Shown here: piece after piece, positions 12,807 through 27,121 of the stretch
Layout of the letters: each line of letters opens with the position of its first letter
Numbering within the stretch: position 1 is the first letter of the stretch
DNA from: Chaenocephalus aceratus
Taxonomy: Eukaryota > Chordata > Actinopteri > Perciformes > Channichthyidae
Assembly (NCBI GenBank): GCA_023974075.1
Contig: CM043798.1
Span: 25,732,925 to 25,796,924 of the forward strand
DNA length: 64,000 nucleotides
Reading direction: 5' to 3'
The notes under the pieces: generated by a model
The model's input: only the letters and a program-made list of their open reading frames with translations
The model's database searches: none
What the model was told of the DNA's origin: nothing
Translations under genes and position numbers: made by a program

Positions 12807-12932
12807 TTGCCGTGGGCCACTCCGGACTCTGCCTCTGACAACCTGGGATTCAGGTGTGCCGATGATGGGCGACAAGGGAAGAAGAAAGACAAAGCGAACT
12901 GTAGCAACACAGGAATACCAAGTGAAGGATAA
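9711..12932 (+). CDS. sumf2: Sulfatase-modifying factor 2 (SUMF2)
   Basis: ER-lumenal paralogue of the formylglycine-generating enzyme; in mammals it lacks generating activity and modulates SUMF1. Exons: 9711-9766 (signal peptide [19 protein letters not shown]), 9858-10002, 10680-10794, 10896-10940, 11044-11194, 11685-11740, 12084-12168, 12303-12444, and a last exon from about 12812 to the stop ending 12932. The FGE-sulfatase fold is seen in the order [118 protein letters not shown]. The order and length match SUMF2. Oddities: exon 1 is one base too long to join exon 2 in frame (GGGG run at the donor). The last exon has no AG acceptor because it abuts a GT microsatellite. The C-terminus differs from the usual PGEL retention-like end. 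It lies next to cct6a, as in mammals. Confidence 0.93.
10043..10620. mobile_element. Non-autonomous hAT-like MITE in sumf2 intron 2
   Basis: Begins CAGTGTTGGAAGAAGTACTC and ends with the near reverse complement, ...TTTTCGACCACAG. The 8 bp on either side (CCTATAAT left, CTTAGAAT right) agree at six of eight positions, fitting an old hAT target duplication. The interior is rich in AGTAAAAGTA words and related to 1593-2075. No transposase. Confidence 0.65.
12503..12808. repeat. (GT)n microsatellite, interrupted
   Basis: About 306 bp of GT repeats interrupted by GG and TT steps, immediately before the last exon of sumf2. No AG dinucleotide occurs between the repeat and the recognisable coding sequence, so the normal acceptor is missing from this sequence. 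Confidence 0.95.
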
Positions 12933-14690
<1,758 letters not shown>

Positions 14691-17600
14691 AACCTTTTCA
14701 CCCTAATATCACTGAAGCTCGGTGGATGAGCACCAATGACAGACGGGCAGTTTCTGATCACTCCCTGCAGAGCCTCCTGTCCAAGCACACCCCATGTCAG
14801 TTTGTTATAGTTTCTGGTCGGATGCTTTCCGTGATACTCCGTTAAAGTCAAGAATTTTACCTAAAATATTCTGCAACTTTGTCAGGTTGTTTTGATGATT
14901 CTGTTCAATAATAATACAAATACTAATACATTACATTTATAAAACGCTTTTCCTGGTGCTCAAAGCGCTTACAATAGCTTCATGTCAGCTCCATAAATGT
15001 AAATAGGCTTGTGCTTTCAACTTGACAAGTATCTCCTGGTTTTGCATTGTTGGTTGAAGTAGGTTGGTCTCGAGTATACTTTATTATATTTTGTATTTTC
15101 TTTTCTCATTATGACCGTATCGTCTATTTTTGCATTCCGGCCAATCATAGTGTTCTGTAAATTGTAACTGTACAAGTAGTGCAGAGTAAGTACAACTATT
15201 ATACAGGTAATGGATATACAGCATGTACAATTTATATTGACAGTGACAGATTGATTCTACATGTTTAAAAAAAATATCTATGCATTGCTGGATATGGTCA
15301 CCAAAAAGTACCCTCTTAACCTCAACGGGAAGGAAGGACTAATGGTGGTTTCCCGAATAATTTCAACAACAAAAATAATTCAGTGATAAGCGAGGAAGAA
15401 AAAACGTTATAAGTGACAAAGATAGAGATTCAATATCCTTTACTATCTCCAACCCCCTGCTCTGTGTATTTGCGTTGCTTAATAAAACAACGGTTTGAAT
15501 CAGGTATCCTGCGTCAGGCCTTAATAATCTGAGTGTATACAAAGGATCAAAAGGCCTCCCTCTATTTGTTCTCTGTGCAGCTATGGTATGTTTGAACGTG
15601 TTTGTATAACCACTGAGAAGGAGAAGAAACCCACGCGGCCGCCCTGAAGCCACATCCTCCAGTGACATCACATCATGTCATGGCCATTCAGGAAAACTGG
15701 TTTGTAGACATTCTGTTCGTCACCCTCCCTCCCTCCCTCCTTTATTCTGGTTTTCCTCTTGCTCTTTGTTATTTATATTTAGTCTGACAGTATCGTCGGA
15801 GGGTGTAACTGACTTCTCCTCTGACTTCTACCAAGCAGACCATGAACCATGCTCAGCCTTTCTCAGTCCTGAACGAGCAGCTGAGCCTTCTTCCAACACC
15901 AGCACTCGGCTCTACTCCTCTTCTGAACAGGAATGGAGGACAGGACAGATGGGCTCGCTCAGCCGCAGAAAACCTATTTTACCGACCCCACAGTCGTGCC
16001 AACAGAACCAAAAGCCTCCTTGATCCAAGCAAGAACCAAAAGGCCTCCTTGATCAAGCAGAACCAAAGCCTCCTTGATCCAAGCAGAACCAAAAGCCTCC
16101 TTGATCCAAGCAGAACTAAAAGCCTCCTTGATCCAAGCAGAACCAAAAGCCTCCTTGATCCAAACAGAACCAAAAGCCCCCTTGACCCCCCAAGCAGAAA
16201 CCAAAAGCCTCCTTGATCCAAGCAGAACCAAAAGCCTCCTTGATCCAAGCAAGAACCAAAAAGCCTCCTTGACCCAAGCAGAACCAAAAGCCTCCTTGAT
16301 CCAAGCAGAACCAAAAGCCTCCTTGATCCAAGCAGAACCAAAAGCCTCCTTGATCCAAACGGAACCAAAGCCTCCTTGACCCAAGCAGAACCAAAAGCCT
16401 CCTTGATCCAAGCAGAACCAAAAGCCTCCTTGATCCAAACGGAACCAAAAGCCTCCTTGACCCAAACAGAACCAGAAGCCTATTTGACCCAAACAGAACC
16501 AGAAGACCCGGAGGAGCCTGAAAGCACCTCAGAGGACGGAGATCAGGTCTCTGATGAAGGGACTTTTGCAGACCTGTTGAAAAACTCCGTCCTGATCAAT
16601 GAGTTAAGCTTATCAGATTTTGGAGAAGATGAACCGGGTGATGAGGACAGAAGCGCCTCATCTTTGAGGAGGAAAGACCAACCAGGGGAGCTGAACTCAG
16701 AGGGGACCGGGGACTCAGAGTCAGTGTCCTTGGACGATGAAGGCAGGAGACCTTTTCAGAGCAGCTACATAAATGGAGCTTTACCAGACCTGATCAACGG
16801 TGGCAGGCGCTCAGCAGGCGCCGGACACTGGGACACGTCTCAGACACGGTAGGATAACACATTTCATATACGCCTGTCTAATTGAATAAGAGAAAGGTGT
16901 TGGTTTCCTGGTAAACATTATTTAGCAGTGCATGCATTTGAAATTCATACTTCATAAAGTCTTGTCAGACAACTAAACCTGTTATACTGGGAGGAGACAG
17001 TCCCAACAGTCACAGAGGAGTTGACCTAAACACAACCGCACATAATTAAAGATGAGAAGTTGTTCCCTAGAAATCAAAAAACTACAGCATAAGAAAGTGT
17101 GATCAGAATCAGTGTGATGCTCTGACGTCAGATCACAGTTAACTTCAGTTTGCATAGAACTTTTATGATTTTATAGCAGGGTTTGATTTGTGGTTATGAG
17201 TGCAAAGATGGAAAACAGTGTTATCAGGAAATGCTTTATGCCATAAATAACATAAAGTTCAAAAGTCCATTACTTATCTTGATGTGTCTTGAGTTTCTAT
17301 GAATGTGTGCATATTTGCAGTGTTTGCAAGTGATGAATAACTTCCGAGCCGGTACGACTGGATTTATTGTCCACAGTCTCACCCAGGAATCTAGATAACA
17401 GTATCTGTTTTACACTGAGTAGAATGTCACACGGTTGTACTTTCTGTGTGCGGGCCTTTAATGATCTAAACAGCAAACATGTGGAGACTTGTAATAAATG
17501 TTCTGGTGTGATTTTTTTAACTGTTTGCAGCTAAAAGAAGTGCGAAGAGAGGTGGATCTGTCCCGGAGAAGAAGTATCAAGCTGAAGGCGCAGGTGGACA

Positions 17601-20600
17601 AACTCCAGGAGAGCAGAGAGGGGCCGGGATGGAGCCAGCACAGAGAGAAGGTGAAGCCCACACACAGCACCAGGGCGTTCTTTACATTAGTGGTTCCCAA
17701 CCTGGGGGGCGCCAAAGATTGCAGGGGGGGCGCCAGGCCTCAGATGATTTTGAGGCCAAATATCATATTTTTTTTTTTTTACATATAATTGTAAAGCAAT
17801 ACATGATTGTCACTAAAAGCCTTGTCTCTACATTACAATAAAATATAAAAAATAATTGATTAATTAATTTGAATACAAATTCAAGTTGCTATTATCGCAT
17901 AAAAAGACAGAAATGTATAATTCTTTCTGTAATGGAAATGTTTCTTCTGCCCGTAAAGTGTCCAAACCGGGCTTTTCTGGATAAGCGCATTTTTAAAACA
18001 TAGTCATCGTCCATGCCGGTTTCAGATTATTTGTCACAGTTGCTCCGATCAGATCGGTCTCCTCCATTTTGTAGATTATTTGCGACTTTTGAATCCACAT
18101 AAACACATCGGCTTACTTTGAGCATGTGTTTTAAACAGTTTAATCCCTTTGTGAATTGTTTCCACTTGCGCCGTCCTTTAAATTCTTCATACAGCGGAAT
18201 CCAAATGAATTAATCCTGAGTCCAAAAACCATCAAAGTCACTCCAATAGTGCTCCTTAATTACGCTTTCATCCTCCTTTAACAAAATACTTCACATTCAT
18301 CCAGTTTGTGACAGTAGTTGTAGCATTTTTTGAGACTTTTAAACTTTAATTACTGCTGTTGCTCCTGTGTATGTGTGTGTCATTTGGGGGGGGCTCTCGG
18401 GAAAAAAGTTGGGAACCCCTGCTTTACATCAACACAACTCTGCAGGTTTCTTATTAATATTTCTGTTTATTCCTACTCCAGGTCACAGAGGAGGTTCAGT
18501 CAATCCTGAAGCTGCTGCGTCAGCTCACAGAGTCCGAGTCCGAGTCCAGCCCACCTGAACCCCCCCGTGGGACAAACCGTCTAGATGCTTCTCTTGCCCA
18601 GCTGCAGACAGTGGCCTGCAAACTGGCATTGAGCCACAACAACAGGTAGGGCAGCCCCCATTGAGATAAAGCTCCTCACCCTTATCACGTCACATAGCTA
18701 TGATTTAGTTGATTGTAGCTGGTATGTACCTGGATGAATGTTTGCTTTGTGCATACAAGGGAAACGATAAGGAAAGGTGACTGAGAAATCCTGAGTTTTG
18801 ATTCTCAATTTCTATCAAAAATGTGGCTATACTAAAGAAATACTGCACCCCTAGAATGAATCGTGGTAAAACTATACTTCACCCTGTGTTGGCTTAAACA
18901 CAAACTCCATGGTGATCAGAGGAAGAGCAACTTCTTAATGAATCTCAGTAAATGGGGGGTGCGTTCAACCACACCAAAACGATTTGAAAACTTCTGTGTA
19001 CAAACTCTTACACTATGCAGTAGAATCAAAGTTTAATTTATCCATTTGTATGCCAATTGCTTCACAAACATTGCATTTATTCCTAAAAAGGTTACTATTT
19101 ACACGTAGGTGTATACAGGTATACACTTTTGCAGGTGCGCTACTTATCTGTGCAAGTACTGCTTATACACACTGTGTGTTTTAAATATTAGGGTTTTGGC
19201 AGAAAGGCATGTGTTAAGATACATACGAAATTAGAATGAGATCATTCTCCACTGATTACACCCCCCATTCCCTTCAACAAGAATGTACTAAATTCTCTTC
19301 AATTGATTAAGGCAACACTGAGTGAGGTGTATTAACAAATACATCGAGGTTCAAAGAGATAGTGGCATCTTAAGTATTCACCTGCCAATTCCAGAAGTCT
19401 CTTAAAAATGCAGCAAATAATTTATATCGTCAAGAAGGGAGTTAATGAACTACAAGCCTTAAATAATCCCTGAAGCGCGTGCATAGACTTCCCAGCTGAG
19501 GCAGGAGGCACACATTCCCACCAGATGAGGCACCTTCCTCATTGTTAAAGTGTCTGCGCTCAGCTATGTGGCCCGACAGGTTTACAAGTGACAGTTAACC
19601 TGATCTCAGCCATCTTTTACTGCATGGTAGAGAAATACACCAGTCTTTTTCTTCAGTTTTGTGACTGATGGTGCCATTATATCAAATTCTTGTTAAAACA
19701 TAAGAGAGTGAAGTCAGGGAGGTTAGAGGAAGATAATACAACGTTGTGACAAAACTGAACCTCTATCCCTTGTTTTTGTTCATTTTAAAGTTCAAATCTG
19801 GAAATGGAAAAGGATCAGAAGAAAGCGCTATCCTGCAGCAGGCGTTACGGGACAGAGATGACGCCATAGAGAAGTGAGTACACACACACAAATGAATCCA
19901 GATTCAAGTGGAAAAATGGAAGCAGAAAAACATGAATCTATTTTGAGAAATGTGTCATTCTTTCGGTTCCGCTTTGCAGGAAAAAGGCGATGGAGGACGA
20001 GCTGCTGCGAAGTAAAACGGACTTGATGTTGCTGAACAACCAGCTGCTGGAGGCCGTGCAGAAACGCCTGGAGCAGTCACTGGAGCTCGAGAACTGGAAG
20101 GTAAACACTACCAAGAGTTGGACAACAAGAGCCAATAATATGCTAAGGGTAGACGTATCATGGACCAAGTTGAGCCATGATGAGCAAATGGAAACAGTGG
20201 ACACATAGTAAAGACACACATATCATTAGTGTTAAACATGTTACTATTAGGACTTCAAACATGTTCAGCTGTAAAATACACACAAAACAAACAATTAAAA
20301 TCCAAACACATTTCATTCAGTACATGCAGAGTGTGCAGGCGTTACTGCCAGCTGGTTTCCTGCCACAGTGATTTGGGCCCGGGCCCATGTGTTCAGTGCC
20401 TGGTGTTCTGCAGGGTTAAACGGTCAATCTGATACTACACTGCTCTGTGTATCCAGTTTAACTTCCCTGTACACTTGGAGTACAAACAGATTTCAACTAG
20501 CCAACTCAAATATTGAAATAAACAAATAACTAAGAAAGTGTTAAATTAATACAATTATATTACCACTGTTACAATATTCATAAAGGTAAAATCCTTCTCT

Positions 20601-21283
20601 GGATATGATTGGATTCCATTGTGTTTTTAATGTAAACCTACCAATAACTTAACCAATATCAACTTAAATATCTTGTTACTTCTCAGATTTGTTATGGCAT
20701 AATAGACAATAACTTCCTGAGGATCTTGTATGTCATACTTTACAATTCTTTTCACTTTTTCTTACTATACTTCTAGTTTTGCCACAATCTTACATACAAA
20801 CATACAAAGCTACGACTTTTTATGACATGGTATACAAACTTGAATGAGATACTGAACCATTTCTTGTAACATTTCTATGTAGATTTTAGGTTGTAGGTAA
20901 AGTCTGTATTCCTCATGCTCTGACCGCCTGTGTTTGCTCTGCCTCAGGAGGACGTCCAGCAGATGCTCCACCAGCAGCTGCTGGCCCAGCAGCAGGCGGA
21001 GGCCCAGAAGAAGCCCTCCCGCCTGGGCATCCTGAGGAGGAGCAACAAACCACCCATCCAGCGGCCGAACAACTTCCCCATGTCTACGCCCGTCCCTCCC
21101 ACAACCAACTCCAAACAAATCTTCGTCCCCAGATCTGCGGTTTCCACGGCTCCCAGCACGCCGCCCCCCCAACGCCACTGGATGGACAAGCTGAGGAGGC
21201 CGAAGAGCAGCCGCCATGAGCCGGACGCAGTGGAGCCGCAGCCCGAGGGCGACAAAGGTTTCCAGGTCGTTTCACTTGATTAA
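14691..21283 (+). CDS. BICD-family-like coiled-coil cargo adaptor (tentative), frame breaks present
   Basis: Recognisable coding exons: about 15790-16848 (acidic, repeat-bearing), 17531-17650, 18482-18645, 19791-19873, 19980-20100 and 20948-21283 (stop at 21283). A possible first coding exon with ATG at 14724 lies after a CAG at about 14690. The helical segments VDLSRRRSIKLKAQVDKL, then RDRDDAIEKKKAMEDELL, DLMLLNNQLLEAVQKRLEQS and ELENWKEDVQQMLHQQLL resemble the C-terminal coiled coil of BICDL1/BICDL2, adaptors linking cargo to dynein or kinesin. The tail is basic and proline-rich (KKPSRLGILRRSNKPPIQRP). Oddities: exon 19791-19873 is one base short of the frame its neighbours need. Exon 15790-16848 ends in phase 2 while the next opens in phase 0, so an exon is missing or a base is wrong. 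Upstream lies the 27-bp minisatellite. Family call is moderate; the N-terminal structure is uncertain. Confidence 0.6.
14930..15000. repeat. Short dispersed teleost repeat fragment
   Basis: Contains TTACATTTATAAAACGCTTT and CTCAAAGCGCTTACA, the wording of a common fish interspersed repeat; a related fragment lies at about 49729. It lies in a putative intron. Confidence 0.4.
16006..16505 (+). repeat. 27-bp coding minisatellite, about 18 copies
   Basis: Tandem unit of 27 bp (AACCAAAAGCCTCCTTGATC followed by CAAGCAG), so each unit is nine codons. The frame that continues into the downstream acidic exon reads PKASLIQAE, ending with degenerate units (TEPEAYLTQTEPEDPEEP). A few units are 26, 28 or 31 bp long and shift frame, so the array as given is not open throughout. 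One alternative frame reads TKSLLDPSR and is also open for long runs. Confidence 0.9.
17688..18421. mobile_element. Non-autonomous hAT element with perfect 8-bp target duplication
   Basis: Termini TAGTGGTTCCCAAC and, inverted, CAGGGGTTCCCAAC form the terminal inverted repeat. CTTTACAT occurs directly on both sides (17680-17687 and 18422-18429), an exact 8-bp duplication typical of hAT. It lies inside the intron between the exons at 17531-17650 and 18482-18645. No transposase domain was recognised. Confidence 0.85.
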
Positions 21284-23374
21284 AACAGGGATGACTTTCT
21301 ACTGTACTTTCATTCTGATGCTCAAAATGTGTGGCTTATCATCACTGTTGTATGAAAACATGCTTTGGATCTTTGAGTCATGTATGTATAAAATGTAAAT
21401 GTGATCGATAATATTGTAACACTTGAATGCTTTACTCTTAATTTCCTGAATATCCTTGTTATTTTGTAAATACATCCATTTCTTAAGCAAAGGCTCCTCC
21501 AAACCTGCTGCCGAGTCAAACTGCAGTTTATTTGCCACCTCATCACTTTAAATGCTGCACTGTCTGCACTTTAGCTACTGTAGTTGCATTTTCAAGATTA
21601 AAGGAAAAAAAGAAACTTTGTTGCAGATTTGTCATTTTATTGTAGGATTTGAGTCTGTACACTTTCAATAATATATAATCCAATATATATATATGCTCCT
21701 TGTCCACATTTATTGAAAATATGACATTATCTAGACTGTACCACTTTTGGGCAACAAACAGACGCATGAAGTTACACCTGATGACAAGAGAAAAGGCATG
21801 CTCGAAGTAAAACAATATACAATCCTGCACAGATGATTACAGTCTTCAATGTGATTACATGAATTCACTTTTATATTGTTGACACAGAAGCTGAAACTCT
21901 GTCCTGGTTGAGGAGGAAGAGGGGGGCTCTCTTCTAACTGGAGCTTTGTAAAAGGAACCAAATGAGGAGTTTCACTTAAATAAATTCTGATTATTTTCTG
22001 ACTTCTGTTTTCACATCAAACGAACATAAAACACTGATTTAAACATCTAGCGGAATGAAGGGACATCGGTTAAGATCCTTGTGAGAGAATTCACACAACT
22101 GGCAAACCAGCTGCCAATCTAAAGTCTGCGAGTTGTAATTGTAGAATAAAATATTTTGTATTTCTTACCAAGTTTTAGAGAAAAGCAGCTTTTGACAAAA
22201 GAGGCACAGATTTACAACACCCTATTCATTAAGATGGCAGCTTCACTACTGGACCATAACGCTCAAACCCATGAAAACAGAACTTATATTAACACTAGTA
22301 CGATTAGATAACATACATTGCTGCAGCATATATTTGTAAGATATTCATTTAGCGCCTTGGCTGTAAAGATGAGCGAGACACGGATAATAACTCAGTAAAA
22401 TATGTTTCATTAAAACACTGATGGACTGACCGAATACACAACGACATTATCATGGCTTATTGCCAGACTGACAGGAGAATAGTTTACATGGTTAATAATT
22501 AGCATATCCTATAATTACTATAACCTGAGATATTCAGGAAACAGATTGTGACAGTTCTGCATTTATATGTTTCAGCTTGGTTTTCATGGATGATAATCTT
22601 GATAAAAATATAACCAGCGCTTTCGGTGTACTTGAGTTGTGGCAGAGTCAATGAAATGTAAATCCTCATCTCTGACAGAGCAGATACAGAGGAGAGGATG
22701 TGAGAAATAAAGATCCGGAACAATATATTGTATATATATCACTCTTATCAACATTAAAATCAGTTTCTACAACAAAGCACCTGTACACGAAGTCTGCATT
22801 ACAGGCTCTTTGCAGAGCTCTGACCTTCTGACATGATACCAAACTCTCTTGTGCAAAAATCCCCCAAAACTTTTGCTTTGCACATTCCTCACTCAGCTGC
22901 TCCGGTAAACAGTATGCATTTCATTCCAGTGCTGTCAAAACGTTCACATCCAACCCCCTGACTGCTGGTCCACTTCAGCATTCCCTGGTTAATGTCGGCC
23001 GAACACCACTTCGCTATTGTACTGGCATGTTAATGTTTCAACGTCAAGAAAGCAGTGTGCAACGTTTCTTTGGATTAGTACATTAACTCTAGAACAGCCC
23101 TGTTATGTTATATATTGTCTACCTACTGACCAGAAAACCAATGAAAACACATCTAGAAACACTACCCGACTGGCAGAGACTAAACAAAAGAAAAGTTCAC
23201 CTTTGCTACGCTTCACTAGAATTGTTTAAAGGACTGACTGTTGTAAACGGGCGAGTTTGGTCCAGTGTTGGCAAATAATAGCATCATCAACAACTCCTTC
23301 TGCTGCTGAATACTAACCGTCATTTTCACGCTCAGGGGTGCGTTAAAAAGTTCTGAGGTGTAGGCAGGAGGCAG
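21284..23374. other. 3' UTRs between two convergent genes
   Basis: Holds the 3' end of the coiled-coil gene (ATTAAA at about 21597) and, from the right, the 3' UTR of abhd11 on the minus strand. AT-rich; no further coding sequence or transposon terminus recognised. Confidence 0.5.
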
Positions 23375-26300
23375 CTAGGACTGGAGGAAGGAGCTGACGG
23401 AGCTGATGAAATCTAAAGGTTTATCTGCGTGGATCCAGTGGCTCGCATCTGGGATGTACTGGATGTCAGCGTTAGGGAACAGCCTCTGGATTTCTGGGTA
23501 ATCGTCAGAGCTGGATCAGGAGTTCCAGAGACATAGGAATTAGAATATCAGGTGGTGTGAAGCACAAGAGACAAGCGGAGGATGGCCACAAAACAGAAAA
23601 GGGTTAATGAGTGATTTATGATGTTATCTGAGTGAGATGTCTTTCCTCATGATTTTACCTAGTCAAATTATACATTTGTGAGATTTGTTTTTTCTATTTA
23701 TTGCAGATGTAAAGAGTATTTATTTATAGGGATACAGCCAATGGCTATCCAGTTTGATCATCTGTTTTAGATCATCAATCTCATATATGTATACTAGGGG
23801 TGTAACGGTTCACAGAAGTCACGGTTGGGTTCGTACCTCGGTTTGGGGGTCACGGTTCGGTACAACAAGAAAAAGCAAAAAAAAGTCCCAAATGCATAAT
23901 TCCAGGTTTGTTGTTATTTATGTTTGAACAGTAGTGCAAGTTTCAGTCTCAAAATAAGGAACTCTGACATTTTGAATAATTAACTGTATTAAACAGTTAA
24001 AAACAAACCACAAACCGTACCACACACACTCAGATGGCCAGATTATCTATAATGGCTGATGTCAAACTAAAAGGTTTCATCAAGCTGTAAAACTAAAAAG
24101 AATGTCTTACATCATAAATAATAAGAAAGTGTTTCAAGAGCGCAAAGTCGTTGAAAAACATATGCCAAAAGCTTCCGTTATTTATTTTGGTCTCTCGGCT
24201 CTCATATCGATTGGCTTCTTAAAAACAGAGGGGATCAGCTGTTGAACTGCTGTTGTCTTTTGCCGGGCTCCGGTGATTGGCAAATCTGGGTGATGCCTCC
24301 TGATATGATTTGGCGTGTGTTCCCATTAGCATACCGCACCGCTGTAGAACAACGCCGACACACCGTCCTCGCCGACGAGGACGGTGTCCACCACTCGCAC
24401 ACTTCATCGTTATTGTAGTCCACAGGGAACCCGAAATGTTCCCACACAGCTGATTTAAAAGAAGCAGGTGGGTTCTAGCTCCTGTGTGTTATCTGAAATC
24501 GCCATACTAACTTTTCTTCTTCTTGTATTTAGTTTGTTTTGTTGTTGTGTTTCTTCTTGTTCTTCATTTGTTGTTTAAGGGCGGCTGGCAAACAGCTTTT
24601 AGGCGCAATACCGTCCCCTGGATTATATATAGTGTAGTGGATGCTGCCCTGAAGGACAGACTTTTTTCCCACTCGTAAAAAAAAGGCGTATTCGCCGTGT
24701 GACTGCATGTGCCGAACAGTGACGTCCGAACCGTGACGGTACAGGACAAATACGGATACCGTTACACCCCTAATGTGTATCATGTTATGTCCATTTGATG
24801 CTGCTTGTGCTTTAAGAAGATCTGATTGATGGAGATGTTGCACAGCAACACTACATATAAAAACATTATGTAAGTACAAGAACGGTTTGATCGTTGGGAT
24901 TTCAATCCAGAATAAGTTAAATATAAGGTTAATATAAACACAAGGCTCAAAGATATGGATCTGCTGGTATATAATAAACCTCAGAGCAATAACTCGGTTG
25001 TTTAGACATATTCTTTTTGAAAAAGCAAATCATGCAAAAGTCCGTTCAGGACCAAGATCTGGAAGTAAGCTATTACCACTATAATATGTAGCATTTTCAG
25101 TACTCTCTGCTTATGCATCTGCTCATACAAAAAATAAAATGTCTGGGTCTATTTTACCTGATATAAGCAGAGCTGGCTCCACCCAAAAACAATGTTGGTC
25201 CATCATAGACGGTGTCGAAGCTGGGGAAACTCATGATGTCCTCAAGGTGCGCCGAGATGGACTCCAGGTTGACCCTCCAGGCGTAGTGTCCGTTCTGCTC
25301 CACCAGGTTAGTCAGCAGGAACTGACGCACCGAGCGCTCCTGAGGGATGGACAGTTGATTATGATCACTGGTTCAGAGTTTGACCTTGAATAAGTATTCC
25401 TGCATTTTAGACTAACATTCACCGGGAGGACTATTAACTAGTCACTTTCAAGTTTGCAATGGCAAATCAGTTATTTACTGCAGGATAAAATATCAGATAC
25501 AGGAAATGACATTGACACTTACACTTACACAAGAGATTACATTCCAAGATAATTTGATTAAAGAAAGATTGACCATCTCTGTATTTCAAACAGTGAGTAG
25601 TGTGAAATCAAAAAGGGATTCCTGACCTTGACCAAACTGCGCAGCTGATCCTCGGCCATCCGCCTGGCGGTGGAGCGTGGGATGTCACTGGAGATCTTCA
25701 CTTCCTGCATGGCCTTGATGTAATACCGGAAGTTGGTGCGTGTGGAGGTCTGGGCTGGACTGATGTCCACCACCACCAGCCTCTCCACTAAACCAGCCTA
25801 CAAACAGACACATAGATTGGGGTTAACACACATTTTAAATTGAGTTTTCCTACACTACAGCTTTTTTTCTGATTTCTCTTGATGGCATACTATACAATAT
25901 TTTTTTAAGATGTTTTGAAGACAAAGGCTTATATGCCATGACAGTTTGTATGATGATTTTTGGCATACTATACTATGACCATTTGTATTATTATTTTATA
26001 CTATAACAATTGTCATGGCCTAGTATACCAGGGCTTTACAATAAGGATTACCTGGGGAAAGTACAATGGCATGTCGGGCTTGTAAAGTGTACAGAAAGAT
26101 TTGAACATATTCAGATTTTTTTTCAGAGCTGCTGATGCATGTAGCTAAGGAGTGAGCCATCTTACTTATATCACCTCTTTTAATGTGCTGTACTAATATT
26201 ATTAACAATTATACACCCTAAAAATAAAACAATTGATATGGCAGCTAGTACAAATTGACCTTGTGCAACCCGGAACAAGGAGGAAAAGAGATGTTATAGT

Positions 26301-27080
26301 CGGGAAACCAATGACAAAAAGTAAACATGACAGCTCGGTGTGGCAGGAACTACAGAGGATTATAAAGTTCAGAGAGGACAGGAATGTAGAGTGAGAAAGG
26401 TCAAAAGATATCCAGAAAAAGGTCTGTTAGAGTCACCATTAAATCACGGTGACATTTACCAGCTGCTCACCTGTGTCAGAGCGGTCGTCATGGCAGTTTT
26501 TCCTCCCATGCTGTGGCCAATGAGGACGCATTTTTCAATGTGAAGCTGAGCGAGGAGGTGCTTCAAATCCTCGGCCATCGCTTCATAGTTCAACTCCGGG
26601 CTGTGAGGGCTGTTACCGTGGTTACGGGCATCTACAGTCAGCACCTATCTGGACAAAGGACAATTAGGAGACTTGAAAAAAGCCAACAGAGCAGAAACAA
26701 AGAAACTTTTATGTCAGCTGCATCTGTGTTTTTTTGGCTCCAGCCTCCAGCTCAGGCAAGGGCATAAACAAAGGCCTTATTGTGTAAATGAGGTGAAGAG
26801 ATACTTAAAGAATGCCAAAGAGCAGATTATTTATCACCATAGTACAGACTGCTGGAGAGTTGTATCAAATGACTGGCAGTACACTGGTTGATTGTGTGCT
26901 ACATTGCCTGCTTTTGTAACGGTACGTCCACACAGCAGCTTTTCAAAAATCTTGAAAATCTTGGAGCTGGGCGTGTCTGACAGCTTGGGGATTTTTTGCG
27001 AGCAATGCGACCAACAACCAATCACATGAATCTCCCGCCCCCGACATACAAAGCAAAAAACCCCGGGGATTTTATGCGAG

Positions 27081-27121
<41 letters not shown>

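Noticed and set aside
15974..16492. Minus-strand frames of about 110-172 codons over the 27-bp repeat
   Set aside because: The repeat has no stops in several antisense frames. The plus frame continues into the acidic exon of the adaptor gene, so the antisense frames are shadows.
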